This document shows, piece by piece, positions 16,886 through 25,423 of a stretch of 38,180 nucleotides of DNA; the stretch's first letter is position 1; the number at the start of each line of letters is the position of its first letter. The position numbers and the translations under genes were made by a program. The DNA is from an uncultured Lachnospiraceae bacterium (GTDB lineage: Bacteria; Bacillota; Clostridia; Lachnospirales; Lachnospiraceae): NCBI GenBank assembly GCA_947593655.1, contig CANQDS010000015.1, positions 1 to 38,180 on the forward strand, in the 5' to 3' direction. The notes beneath the pieces were generated by a model that had not been told where the DNA came from, did not search any database, and was given only the letters and a program-made list of their open reading frames with translations.

Positions 16886-18100
16886 TTACTCCTGCTCCTC
16901 TTCGAGGCAGCGTTCCGCCATCTCAATGACTTCTTCCAGCGTCAGGCGGTATTTCTTGGCGATCCGCTTGACATCGTCATATTCGTATTTGACGTGGGTA
17001 ACGCCGTAGCCCTCGCTGATCTTGCGCCAGATGATCCCGTAATCCGTCTGGATCTCCTCCATGCGGACGTCGAGTTTGGCGCGGGAGAAACGCTGGACGC
17101 GGATGCCGCGCGTCGTGGTATTCGTAAAGATCAGATGTTCGAACCGTTCGCGTTCCGGAATCGGGCAGAGACAGTGCAGAAGCGTTCCCGGACGGTTCTT
17201 TTTCATGTAGATGGATTCATAGTAGACATCCAGCGCTCCTTCGTCCAGCAGCAGTTCCATAACGTATCCCAATGCTTCCCCGGTCATATCGTCCAGATTG
17301 CAGGAGAGATCCAGGATCTGATCCTGTTCGCTTTCCTCGGCGTTTCCGCAGAAAATGCGCACGCAGTCGGCCGTTGGAAGGTCTTTGGCGCCGATGCCGG
17401 TTCCGACGGCGTCAATGGAAAGCGTCGGCATGTTTCCGTAAGAGGAAACGAAATGCTTCAGGATCGCCGCGCCGGTTGGCGTGCAAAGCTCCGTCTGGAT
17501 TTCTCCGGTGTAGTACGGAATGCCTTTTAACAGCTCCGCCGTCGCAGGCGCAGGAACCGGGAGCGTGCCGTGCGCACAGGAAACCGTTCCGTTTCCGACA
17601 TGGATCGGTGAGGCCAGGATCTGCTCCGGTTTCAGGTAGTCGATCAAAAGGCAGCAGCCGACGATGTCGCAGAGCGCATCGAGCGAGCCCACTTCGTGGA
17701 AATGGATCTGGTCGATCGTTGTGCCGTGGACTTTGGATTCGGCTTCGCCTAACAGGCGGTAGATCGCCCGTGCATGGCTGCGGACTTCCTCCGGGAGCGG
17801 AAGCGAATCGATCTTCTCTAAGATGGAAGCGTAGTTGTAATGCTCATGGTGCGGGTGCGTATGCTCTCCGTGCGCGTCCGCAGACTCCGGTGTTTCTCCG
17901 GTATGAAGGATTTTCACCTGCATGTGCGTTCCGGCAATCCCGCAGCTTCGTTGTGTCGCAGGCGTGATCTGGATGCTGCTGCCGAAGATGCGGTTCATGG
18001 CAGCAAGAAACGCTTCTTTTTCTTCCGTCAGCTCATAAAGAGCGGCCATCAGCATGTCCCCGGCTGCGCCCATTTTACATTCAATATAAAGTGTTTTCAT
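16886..18100 (-). CDS. larC: Nickel pincer cofactor biosynthesis protein LarC
   Basis: A 404-residue protein matching full-length LarC, the CTP-dependent cyclometallase that inserts nickel into the pincer cofactor of lactate racemase and related enzymes. Visible hallmarks: LYIECKMGAAGDM at the N-terminus, a histidine-rich stretch (GEHTHPHHEH, about 78-87) likely to bind metal, IDQIHFHEVGSLDALCDIVG, LCTPTGAAIL, and the C-terminal SCNLDDMTGEALGYVMELL and MKKNRPGTLLHCL. In some lactobacilli the protein is split by a programmed frameshift; here it is one frame. The start at 18100 is preceded by GGAGGG; an open frame upstream has no family similarity and crosses the promoter. larB, larE and a racemase are not in the window. 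Confidence 0.93.
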   Translation of the reverse strand: MKTLYIECKMGAAGDMLMAALYELTEEKEAFLAAMNRIFGSSIQITPATQRSCGIAGTHMQVKILHTGETPESADAHGEHTHPHHEHYNYASILEKIDSLPLPEEVRSHARAIYRLLGEAESKVHGTTIDQIHFHEVGSLDALCDIVGCCLLIDYLKPEQILASPIHVGNGTVSCAHGTLPVPAPATAELLKGIPYYTGEIQTELCTPTGAAILKHFVSSYGNMPTLSIDAVGTGIGAKDLPTADCVRIFCGNAEESEQDQILDLSCNLDDMTGEALGYVMELLLDEGALDVYYESIYMKKNRPGTLLHCLCPIPERERFEHLIFTNTTTRGIRVQRFSRAKLDVRMEEIQTDYGIIWRKISEGYGVTHVKYEYDDVKRIAKKYRLTLEEVIEMAERCLEEEQE

Positions 18101-18133
18101 GGAACCCTCCTCAATACAAATCTTCTCTCCCCT

Positions 18134-18162
18134 ATTATAAAGGAAATTTCCTGCTTTGTCTC
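18134..18162 (-). promoter_or_regulatory. larC promoter with a palindrome in its spacer
   Basis: On the minus strand: -35 GAGACA (weak), 17-bp spacer, -10 TATAAT (18139-18134). The spacer contains the perfect 12-bp palindrome AGGAAATTTCCT (18141-18152), well placed for a repressor operator. Confidence 0.6.
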
Positions 18163-18208
18163 GTGAATATGCACAAAAAAAGGAAACTATTTTTGGACAA
18201 TCGGTTTC

Positions 18209-18237
18209 TTGAAGAAAAATTAAGTTTATGTTAAAAT
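18209..18237 (+). promoter_or_regulatory. tetR promoter
   Basis: -35 TTGAAG (18209-18214), 17-bp spacer, -10 TAAAAT (18232-18237), about 40 nt before the tetR ribosome site. Confidence 0.65.
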
Positions 18238-18284
18238 AATGGAAAACGAACGAATGAAAACAGTTTCCATGAAAGGATGATGAC

Positions 18285-18863
18285 ATGAAGGAGAAAGAGA
18301 CAGAGGCTGCAAAAGAGAGGATCCTGGAAGCAACCATCAAAGTGTTTAACAAAAAAGGACTGAAATTTACGATGGATGACCTGGCCAATGAGCTTTCCAT
18401 GAGCAAGAAGACCATTTACAACGTATTTCGTGACAAGGAATCCCTGTTTTTCCGGATGGTGGATTACTGCTTCGACCATATCCGGGCGAGCGAGGAGGAA
18501 GTGATCGCGGATCCGACTTTAACTACCGTAGAAAAGATCCGCAATGTGCTCGGCGTGCTGCCGGAAGGCTACAAAGACGTTGATTTCCGCCAGCTTTACA
18601 CGTTAAAGGACCGTTATCCCCAGATCTACCGGAAAGTCGAGGAACGGCTGGAAACCGGCTGGGAGAAGACGATCGCGCTGATCCGGCAGGGAATTGAAGA
18701 GGGGTGCGTCCGCCCGGTCAATATTTATGTTTTGAAAACGATGCTCGAAGCCACGCTCGAACAGTTTTTCGAGAGGGATGTTTTGATCGTCAACGGGATA
18801 TCCTATCAGGAGGCGCTGGATGAAGTCGTCCGTATCATGGTGGATGGGATCACCGTAAAATAA
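18285..18863 (+). CDS. TetR/AcrR-family transcriptional regulator
   Basis: A 192-residue regulator. The N-terminal domain (about residues 8-60) has the TetR layout: AKERILEATIKVFNKKGLK, then the helix-turn-helix TMDDLANELSMSKKTIYNVF with the recognition helix at about 39-48, then KESLFFRMVDY. The C-terminal ligand/dimer domain is not recognisable to a subfamily. It is co-directional with, and 87 nt upstream of, a three-gene sugar operon, and a perfect 9+9 palindrome sits in that gap, so the operon is its likely target. The inducer is unknown. The larC promoter, with a different palindrome, lies on its other side. Confidence 0.9.
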   Translation: MKEKETEAAKERILEATIKVFNKKGLKFTMDDLANELSMSKKTIYNVFRDKESLFFRMVDYCFDHIRASEEEVIADPTLTTVEKIRNVLGVLPEGYKDVDFRQLYTLKDRYPQIYRKVEERLETGWEKTIALIRQGIEEGCVRPVNIYVLKTMLEATLEQFFERDVLIVNGISYQEALDEVVRIMVDGITVK

Positions 18864-18878
18864 TCATAAAGATGGGGA

Positions 18879-18901
18879 ATTCCTTACCGGGTGTAAGGAA
18901 T
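18879..18901. promoter_or_regulatory. Palindrome between tetR and the sugar operon (candidate operator)
   Basis: ATTCCTTAC (18879-18887) and GTAAGGAAT (18893-18901) form a perfect inverted repeat around a 5-nt centre. There is no T-run, so it is not an intrinsic terminator. Its size and site suit a TetR operator. A clear -35/-10 pair for the operon was not found nearby. Confidence 0.5.
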
Positions 18902-18950
18902 AGGAACCATAAATATATTTAGGAGATCATAATTAACAGGAGGGAACAAC

Positions 18951-20444
18951 ATGGAGGAAAAATCAAAAGTAATTTTCGGCAATCCGATCCCGGAGAAGGA
19001 TTACAGGAATGCCGTCCGCTCCAAGAAAAAGTACATCCGGAAATTCGGAGATGATTCCGAGGCGGATTACGAGGTCAGCATCCGGAAGAATCCGTATATC
19101 GGGGATGCACTCGGCGTGCAGGATGTGCTTCTGGGGGAGGACAGCGTTACTGCGGAAGCGGAAGGGGCGCAGGAGTTCGACCGGAAGAAAGGGATCATCG
19201 TCGGGAACATCCGCATGGGATTCGGCCATTACCGCATCAGCATGGCGATGGCGTCCGCCGCGAAATCCATGGGCTATACGCCGTACTGGATGGATTTAAA
19301 CGGCTATCCGCAGACGACCTGCACCAAGGTGATCAGCGCACAGAACGATCTTTATTCGCTGGGATCGCGTATGTCGAAAAATCCGGTGTTTAACCGGCTG
19401 GTATGGGAACCGATGAATTATGAAGGTTTCCGCGCGTTAAGCTATAACGCTTCCGACCAGAAGAACGCGGAGCTGATGGCTCCGGTCTACCGCAACGTGC
19501 CGAAGGAGATCCCGGTGATCGGGACGCATGTCTGGCCGGCGCAGGCAGCGGTTCATGCCGGCATGCAATACGTGGTGAACGCGATTCCGGACAATTGGCC
19601 GATGGCGCTGCATCTGGCGGAAGGAAGCGTACACACGATCCAGTGCCATAACTCTTATATGGGCTACCGCATTTTGAACGGCATGAACAAAGACAAGGTC
19701 AACAAGCCGATGGAAGCGGACAGTCTGGTCTATACCGGCCATTATATCGACCACGAGCTGGTCAGCAATCTGGAAAGCGACTGCGAGGCGCGGATGAAGC
19801 GGAAAGCGGAGAAGAAACCGATGCGCTTTTTACTGACGATCGGCGGGGCGGGCGCGCAGAAAGAGATCTTTGCGGCGATCATCCGTCATCTGATCCCGTA
19901 CATCCGGAGGAAAGAAGCGGCGCTGTATGTCAACGTCGGGGACTACCGGAACGTCTGGGAGGAGCTGCTGGCGGAAATCCCGCAGATGAAGGGGATCACC
20001 CGGGAGCACTTCAACGACTGGGAGAATACGAAGGCTTTTGCGGAAGCGGTGCTGGACGATTCCAACAAGGTGATCGGGATCCACGGCTTCTGGCATGAGA
20101 ATATCTTTGAAGCCGTTTACTGCACCAACCTTCTGATGCGCAGCTGCGACGTGCTTGTGACAAAGCCGAGCGAGCTGGCGTTTTATCCGGTGCCGAAGCT
20201 GTTCATCAAGCGCGTTGGAAAGCATGAGATGTGGGGGGCGATCCACTCCGCGGAGATGGGCGACGGGACGCTGGAATGCCGGGATATCCCGCATACGATC
20301 CAGATGATCGATCTTTTCTTAAATGAAGATTTAATTTTAAATGATATGTGCAGGAATATCATGACCAATAAGTCGATTGGATTATACGATGGGGCGTATA
20401 AAGTGGTAGAACTTGCAATGGGGTTAAGGAGGAATAACAAATGA
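18951..20444 (+). CDS. GT-B-like protein of unknown function in an alpha-galactoside operon
   Basis: A 497-residue soluble protein that I cannot assign to a characterised family. After a charged N-terminal extension (1-80), residues 81-120 (GIIVGNIRMGFGHYRISMAM) resemble the glycine/histidine loop of GT28-type enzymes such as MurG and diacylglycerol glycosyltransferases. A second alpha/beta domain starts at 292 with RFLLTIGGAGAQ, and VLVTKPSELAFYPVPKLF (401-418) resembles the donor-binding region of the same enzymes. So a two-domain GT-B fold is likely, but activity is inference. The start has AGGAGGG 8 nt upstream. Its stop overlaps the transporter start by 4 bp (ATGA), implying translational coupling with a symporter and an alpha-galactosidase. 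Confidence 0.6.
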   Translation: MEEKSKVIFGNPIPEKDYRNAVRSKKKYIRKFGDDSEADYEVSIRKNPYIGDALGVQDVLLGEDSVTAEAEGAQEFDRKKGIIVGNIRMGFGHYRISMAMASAAKSMGYTPYWMDLNGYPQTTCTKVISAQNDLYSLGSRMSKNPVFNRLVWEPMNYEGFRALSYNASDQKNAELMAPVYRNVPKEIPVIGTHVWPAQAAVHAGMQYVVNAIPDNWPMALHLAEGSVHTIQCHNSYMGYRILNGMNKDKVNKPMEADSLVYTGHYIDHELVSNLESDCEARMKRKAEKKPMRFLLTIGGAGAQKEIFAAIIRHLIPYIRRKEAALYVNVGDYRNVWEELLAEIPQMKGITREHFNDWENTKAFAEAVLDDSNKVIGIHGFWHENIFEAVYCTNLLMRSCDVLVTKPSELAFYPVPKLFIKRVGKHEMWGAIHSAEMGDGTLECRDIPHTIQMIDLFLNEDLILNDMCRNIMTNKSIGLYDGAYKVVELAMGLRRNNK

Positions 20445-21850
20445 AACTGTCTTTGAGGGAGAAGATTTCTTACGGGCTGGGAGCGGTAGGCAAGGATATG
20501 GTCTATATGCTTTCGGCAAGCTATATTTTGTACTATTATCAGGATATTCTGGGGGTGAACGCGATCGCGATGGGCGTGATCCTTCTGATCGCGCGTGTCT
20601 TCGATGCGTTTAACGATCCGATCATGGGCGTGCTGGTTGCCAAAACGCGTACCCGCTGGGGCAAATTCCGTCCGTGGCTGTTGATCGGAAGGATCGTGAA
20701 TGCGGTGATCTTATTTATTATGTTTTCCGCACCGCCTGCTCTGGACGGCGGCGGGCTGGTCGCTTATGCGGCGGTTACCTATATCCTCTGGGGCGTGACT
20801 TATACGATGATGGATATTCCGTACTGGTCGATGATCCCGGCGTTTACGGAAGGCGGGAAAGAGCGCGAGAACCTTTCCACGCTGGCGAGGAGCTGCGCGG
20901 GCGTCGGTTCTGCGCTGATCACGATCATCACCATGATCTGCGTGCGCGCGCTGGGTTCGTATGCGGGGGATGACTGGGAGCGTGTCGGTTTCCGCTGGTT
21001 TGCGCTGATCATCGCCGTGCTCTTTGTGGTGCTGGTTGCCATTACCTGTCTCAACATCAAGGAAAAATCGACCGTCAACGTGGATTCCCCGTCGGTGGGC
21101 GATATGTTTAGGGCGCTGATCTCCAACGATCAGGCGATGGCGGTCGTTATCACGATCGTGCTGATCAACTGCGCGGTTTATATTACGTCGAACCTCGTGA
21201 TCTATTTCTTCAAGTACGATTTCGGAGGGGCGGACTGGTTCAACAGCTATACGCTGTTTAACACCTTCGGCGGAGCGGTGCAGATTCTCTCCATGATGAT
21301 CCTGTTCCCGCTGCTCAGGAAATTCTTAAGCGCGGTTACGGTATTTTATGTGAGCTTTACGATGGCGGTCATTGGGTATGCATCCCTTCTGATCCTGTCC
21401 TTTACCAATATGTCGAGCATCTTCCTTCTGTTCATTCCGGGCTTTCTGATCTTTGCGGCGAACGGAATGCTGACAGTGCTGACGACCGTTTTCCTTGCAA
21501 ATACGGTAGATTACGGCGAACTGAAGAACAACCGCAGGGATGAGAGCGTGATCTTTTCCATGCAGACCTTTGTCGTAAAACTGGCTTCCGGCGTGGCGGC
21601 GCTGATCACGGCGGTCAGCCTCAGTATTTTCCACATCAGCGACGACACCAGCAATACGTCGGCGGCGGCGGACGCCGTTGCGGGCAGCTCCGTAGTCGGC
21701 CTGCGCCTGACGATGACCGTGATCCCGATCGTTGTGCTGCTGATCGCGATCCTTTTGTTCCATAAGAAATTCATTCTGACGGAGGCAAAAGTAGAGGAGA
21801 TCGCACAGACGCTGAAGGCAAAGAGGAAGAAAGACGGAGGGCGCGTATGA
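20441..21850 (+). CDS. GPH-family sugar:cation symporter (MelB/major facilitator type)
   Basis: A 469-residue integral membrane protein with about 12 hydrophobic helices. The N-terminal LREKISYGLGAVGKDMVYML and the loop ARVFDAFNDPIMGVLVAKTRTRWGKFRPWLL are signatures of the glycoside-pentoside-hexuronide:cation symporters, where the aspartates of the second helix bind the coupling ion. The central TMMDIPYWSMIPAFT and the C-terminal ANTVDYGELKNNRRDESVIFSMQTF are also typical. The neighbour GH36 enzyme points to alpha-galactosides such as melibiose or raffinose as cargo. Both ends overlap neighbouring genes by 4 bp, and AAGGAGG stands before the start. Confidence 0.92.
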   Translation: MKLSLREKISYGLGAVGKDMVYMLSASYILYYYQDILGVNAIAMGVILLIARVFDAFNDPIMGVLVAKTRTRWGKFRPWLLIGRIVNAVILFIMFSAPPALDGGGLVAYAAVTYILWGVTYTMMDIPYWSMIPAFTEGGKERENLSTLARSCAGVGSALITIITMICVRALGSYAGDDWERVGFRWFALIIAVLFVVLVAITCLNIKEKSTVNVDSPSVGDMFRALISNDQAMAVVITIVLINCAVYITSNLVIYFFKYDFGGADWFNSYTLFNTFGGAVQILSMMILFPLLRKFLSAVTVFYVSFTMAVIGYASLLILSFTNMSSIFLLFIPGFLIFAANGMLTVLTTVFLANTVDYGELKNNRRDESVIFSMQTFVVKLASGVAALITAVSLSIFHISDDTSNTSAAADAVAGSSVVGLRLTMTVIPIVVLLIAILLFHKKFILTEAKVEEIAQTLKAKRKKDGGRV

Positions 21851-24192
21851 TCCGGCAGGCTGGCGCTGTCTGGATCCTGGATACGGCGCATACCACATAC
21901 TGTTTCCGGAAACTGCCGTCCGGTCATCTGGAACATCTGTACTACGGGGAGCGGATCGTGCTGGAGAGCGAAAAAGAAGCGGAGGCGCTTGCGGAGAAAC
22001 ATGCGTTTGCGCCGGGAAATACCAATCCCTACAGCGCGCAGTTTCCGCAGTTTTCCTTAGAGGATATGCGTCTGGAAATGTCGTCCTACGGAAAAGGCGA
22101 TATCCGCGAACCGTTTCTGGAGATTCTGCATGAGGACGGGAGCCTGACTTCGGATTTCCTGTTCAACCATGCCGAAATCTGCGACGGAAAACAGCCGCTG
22201 GCGTCGCTTCCGTCGTCCTACGCCGGAGACGGCGGGGTGCAGGAACTGGTTCTTGTGTTAAAAGATGCGGGGTACGGGCTGACGCTGGAACTGCATTACG
22301 GCGTGTTCGAGGAAACGGACGTTATCACGCGTTCCGCGAAGCTGATCAATTCCGGGATTGCCGCGATCCGTCTGCTGCGCCTCTGCAGCGCACAGGTGGA
22401 TTTTGAAACCGACGGTTTTATCTTTTCCACGTTTAACGGAAGCTGGGCGCGGGAAATGCAGCGGCACGATACGAAGATCACGGCGGGGAAGCATGTCAAC
22501 GCTTCCTACACCGGAAGCTCTTCGAACCGCGCCAATCCGTTTGTCATGCTCTCGCGGGAGGAAACCGGCGAAGATGCAGGCCCGTGCTACGGGTTTAACC
22601 TGATCTACAGCGGCAACCACTATGAGGCGGTGGAAGTCAACGGTTACGGGAAAACGCGCATCGTAACGGGAATCAATCCGCAGTCGTTCTGCTTCCTTTT
22701 GGAGGCGGGAGAGGAATTTGAGGCGCCGGAAGCCGTGATGACGTATTCTTCAGGCGGATTTAACGGCATGAGCCGGAATATGCACGCGTTTGTGCGAAAC
22801 AGCATCGTCCGCGGCGAGTGGAAGGACCGGGTGCGTCCGGTGCTGTTAAACAGCTGGGAAGCCGCTTATTTCCAGATCAGCGAGAGCCGCCTCTTAAAAC
22901 TGGCGAAAGCGGGAAAAGATGTGGGGATCGAGCTTTTTGTCATGGACGACGGCTGGTTCGGGACGCGGGACGACGATACCCAGTCGCTGGGCGACTGGGT
23001 AGTGAATCCGAAGAAGCTGCCGGGCGGGCTTTCCGGGCTTTCGGATAAGATCCATGCGCTGGGAATGGAGTTCGGCATCTGGGTGGAGCCGGAAATGGTC
23101 AATGTCAACAGCCGCCTTTACCGCAGCCGTCCGGACTGGACGATGGAGATTCCGGGAAAGCCGCATACGGAAGGGCGAAACCAGAGGATCCTGGATCTGG
23201 CGAATCCGGAAGTGGTTGACGACCGGATCGAGCAGATGACGAAAGTTTTTTCCTCTGCGGATATTTCCTATGTGAAATGGGACATGAACCGGATCTTTTC
23301 GGATTATTATTCGCAGTACCTTCCGCCGGAGCGGCAGCAGGAGACCGCGCACCGCTATATTCTGGGGCTGTACCGGATGATGAAAACGCTGACGGAGCGT
23401 TTTCCGAAGATCCTGTTTGAAGGCTGCGCGGCGGGCGGCAACCGGTTCGACCTCGGGATATTGTGCTATTTCCCGCAGATCTGGGGCAGCGACGATACGG
23501 ACGCCGTTTATCGCGTGAACGGGCAGACCGGCTACAGCTACGGTTATCCATTGTCAACGGTCAGCGCGCATGTATCCGCGTGCCCGAACCATCAGACGCT
23601 GCGGATCACGCCAATTGCCACACGCTTTGCCGTTGCGGCGTTCGGCATCTGCGGCTATGAATGCAATCTCTGCGATATGAAAAAGGAAGAGCTGGAGGAG
23701 ATCCGCACGCAGATCGCGCTTTACAAAGAGTGGCGGGAAGTGCTGCAGAAGGGAACCTTTTACCGGGGACGGAACGGTAATATCCATGAGTGGACCTGTG
23801 TTTCGCCGGATAAGAAGAGAGCGGTCGGGATGCTGATGCAGGAGCTGGTGCAGCCGAATACGCAGTTCGAACAGTATCAGGCGAAGGGACTTGATCCGGA
23901 AAAGAAGTATCATTTCTTTAATCGTGATTTAAGATATAACATCAAAGAGTTCGGAGATCTGGTCAATACGGTGGCTCCGGTTCATGTGAAGCAGGATTCC
24001 CTCCTGCACAACGTACTCGCGAAATTCGTGACGATGCCGGGGGAGAAAGAAGACTACGCGGTATCGGGAGCAGTGCTGATGAATGGCGGAGTAAAATTAA
24101 AACAGGCTTTTGCAGCCACGGGATACAGCGAAGAAGTGCGCTATTTCCAGGATTTCAGCGCACGGCTCTATTTCATGGAAGAAGCGGAATAG
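21847..24192 (+). CDS. Alpha-galactosidase, GH36
   Basis: A 781-residue cytoplasmic enzyme hydrolysing terminal alpha-1,6-galactose of melibiose and raffinose-type sugars. An N-terminal beta-supersandwich (to about 330) precedes the barrel, which starts near VLLNSWEAAYFQ. The nucleophile is D479 in YVKWDMNR and the acid/base is D549 in WGSDDTDA; their 70-residue spacing is that of the well-studied Geobacillus AgaA enzyme (D478/D548). Other hallmarks are FVMDDGWFGTRDDD, GIWVEPEMVN, and EGCAAGGNRFD. It is about 50 residues longer than many relatives. The ATG overlaps the symporter stop by 4 bp. A strong hairpin follows the stop. Confidence 0.95.
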   Translation: MIRQAGAVWILDTAHTTYCFRKLPSGHLEHLYYGERIVLESEKEAEALAEKHAFAPGNTNPYSAQFPQFSLEDMRLEMSSYGKGDIREPFLEILHEDGSLTSDFLFNHAEICDGKQPLASLPSSYAGDGGVQELVLVLKDAGYGLTLELHYGVFEETDVITRSAKLINSGIAAIRLLRLCSAQVDFETDGFIFSTFNGSWAREMQRHDTKITAGKHVNASYTGSSSNRANPFVMLSREETGEDAGPCYGFNLIYSGNHYEAVEVNGYGKTRIVTGINPQSFCFLLEAGEEFEAPEAVMTYSSGGFNGMSRNMHAFVRNSIVRGEWKDRVRPVLLNSWEAAYFQISESRLLKLAKAGKDVGIELFVMDDGWFGTRDDDTQSLGDWVVNPKKLPGGLSGLSDKIHALGMEFGIWVEPEMVNVNSRLYRSRPDWTMEIPGKPHTEGRNQRILDLANPEVVDDRIEQMTKVFSSADISYVKWDMNRIFSDYYSQYLPPERQQETAHRYILGLYRMMKTLTERFPKILFEGCAAGGNRFDLGILCYFPQIWGSDDTDAVYRVNGQTGYSYGYPLSTVSAHVSACPNHQTLRITPIATRFAVAAFGICGYECNLCDMKKEELEEIRTQIALYKEWREVLQKGTFYRGRNGNIHEWTCVSPDKKRAVGMLMQELVQPNTQFEQYQAKGLDPEKKYHFFNRDLRYNIKEFGDLVNTVAPVHVKQDSLLHNVLAKFVTMPGEKEDYAVSGAVLMNGGVKLKQAFAATGYSEEVRYFQDFSARLYFMEEAE

Positions 24193-24204
24193 AAAAACAG
24201 GGAT

Positions 24205-24257
24205 AAAATACCTCTTTTTGGACATGCTATTTGAAAAAACAAAAAGGGGTATTTTTT
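24205..24257 (+). terminator. Long AT-rich hairpin after the GH36 gene, covering the ldh ribosome site
   Basis: Positions 24205-24220 pair with 24240-24255 in a 16-bp stem with one G-U pair and a 19-nt loop. The 3' arm contains AAAAAGGGG, the probable Shine-Dalgarno of the next gene, and ends in a T-run (24252-24257). It looks like a terminator for the sugar operon, but it could also hide the downstream ribosome site. Confidence 0.65.
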
Positions 24258-24259
24258 AT

Positions 24260-25249
24260 ATGAAGATTTTATTTTATGACGCCAAACCCTATGATATCGA
24301 GTCGTTTGAGAGGGAGCGGGAGGGCTATCCGGACATGGAGATCGAATATCTGAATACGGATATCTCGGTGCGGACGGCGGCGCTGGCAGAAGGATATGAC
24401 GCCGTCTGCGCTTTTGTCAGTTCGGAACTGAATGCGGATGTGTTAAAGAAACTTGCCTCCTGCGGTGTGAAGCTGCTTTTGATGCGCTGCGCGGGATTTA
24501 ATAATGTGGATACCAAAGCGGCCGCGGAACTGGGAATTACGATCCTGCGCGTGCCGGGTTATTCGCCGGAAGCGGTAGCGGAGCATGCGATGACGCTGGC
24601 GATGGCGGTCAACCGCCGCATCCACAAGGAGTATGTCAAGGTACGGGAGAACAATTTCAGCCTGGTCGGCCTGATGGGGTTAAATCTGTGCGGGCGGACG
24701 GCAGGCATCATCGGAACCGGAAAGATCGGCGCGGCGATGGCAAAGATCTGCCATGGCTTCGGGATGCATGTGATCGCCTATGACAAGTATCCGAACCCGT
24801 CGCTGGACTTTATCGAATACCGGAATCTGGAGGAAGTGCTTTCCGGCAGCGACCTGATCTCGCTGCACTGTCCGCTGACGATCGAGAATTACCACATGAT
24901 CAACAAGGAGAGCATCGCCCGGATGAAAAACGACGTCATCTTTATCAATACGTCGCGCGGGGAGCTGGTCGATACGGACGACCTGATCGCAAGCATTCTA
25001 AACCACAAGTTCCACGGGGTAGGACTGGATGTCTACGAAGAGGAGCGCGACAATGTTTTTGAGAACCGGGAAGATGATATTTTGGAAAACGCGGTGGTGG
25101 CGCGCCTTCTGTCGTTTCCGAATGTCATCGTGACCTCGCATCAGGCGTTCTTTACCAAGGAAGCGCTCGCCGCGATCAGCCGGACCACGCTGAAAAACGC
25201 GCAGGATTACGAAAAAGGCGCGCCGGAGAAGGAGAATCTGGTGTGCTGA
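24260..25249 (+). CDS. D-lactate dehydrogenase (D-2-hydroxyacid dehydrogenase family)
   Basis: A 329-residue NAD-dependent enzyme, most like fermentative D-lactate dehydrogenases. It opens MKILFYDAKPYDIESF, has the NAD motif GIIGTGKIGAAMAK near 150, the catalytic arginine in INTSRGELVD, a glutamate in VGLDVYEEE, and the histidine in VTSHQAFFTKEAL, a C-terminal run typical of D-LDH. The reaction reduces pyruvate to D-lactate. The start is ATG 24260: an open frame extends upstream to 24110, but that part overlaps the GH36 coding sequence and lacks similarity. The ribosome site lies within the stem described above, with 10 nt to the start. Confidence 0.9.
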   Translation: MKILFYDAKPYDIESFEREREGYPDMEIEYLNTDISVRTAALAEGYDAVCAFVSSELNADVLKKLASCGVKLLLMRCAGFNNVDTKAAAELGITILRVPGYSPEAVAEHAMTLAMAVNRRIHKEYVKVRENNFSLVGLMGLNLCGRTAGIIGTGKIGAAMAKICHGFGMHVIAYDKYPNPSLDFIEYRNLEEVLSGSDLISLHCPLTIENYHMINKESIARMKNDVIFINTSRGELVDTDDLIASILNHKFHGVGLDVYEEERDNVFENREDDILENAVVARLLSFPNVIVTSHQAFFTKEALAAISRTTLKNAQDYEKGAPEKENLVC

Positions 25250-25280
25250 TACTGATCGGACGGCTGCAGCTTTGGAGGTT

Positions 25281-25423
25281 TTCGTGAAAAACCGGCGATT
25301 AGAAATCGAAAAATTCGGGAAAAATTGGCGAGTAGAAATCGAAAAATTCGGGAAAAACTAGCAGATAGAAATTGAAAAATACGTGAAAAACTGTAGAATA
25401 AGAATTGAAAAATTCGGGAAAAA
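25281..25423 (+). repeat. 33-bp tandem repeat (four units and a partial fifth)
   Basis: Units start at 25281, 25314, 25347 and 25380, each exactly 33 bp, of the form TTCGGGAAAAA, variable middle, AGAAATYGAAAAA. A partial unit starts at 25413. Units 3 and 4 contain TTGAAA; units 1 and 2 have TCGAAA at that site. The TTGAAA of unit 4 serves as -35 for the next promoter. Confidence 0.88.

Noticed and set aside
16886-18100. Programmed frameshift splitting larC, as in some lactobacilli
   Set aside because: The gene is one uninterrupted frame containing both N- and C-terminal halves.
18101-18415. N-terminal extension of larC giving a 509-residue protein
   Set aside because: The extra part lacks LarC similarity, crosses the larC promoter and overlaps tetR on the other strand. 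The start at 18100 has a good ribosome site.
24110-24259. N-terminal extension of the D-LDH frame
   Set aside because: It overlaps the GH36 gene in another frame and the hairpin. The family N-terminus begins at 24260.
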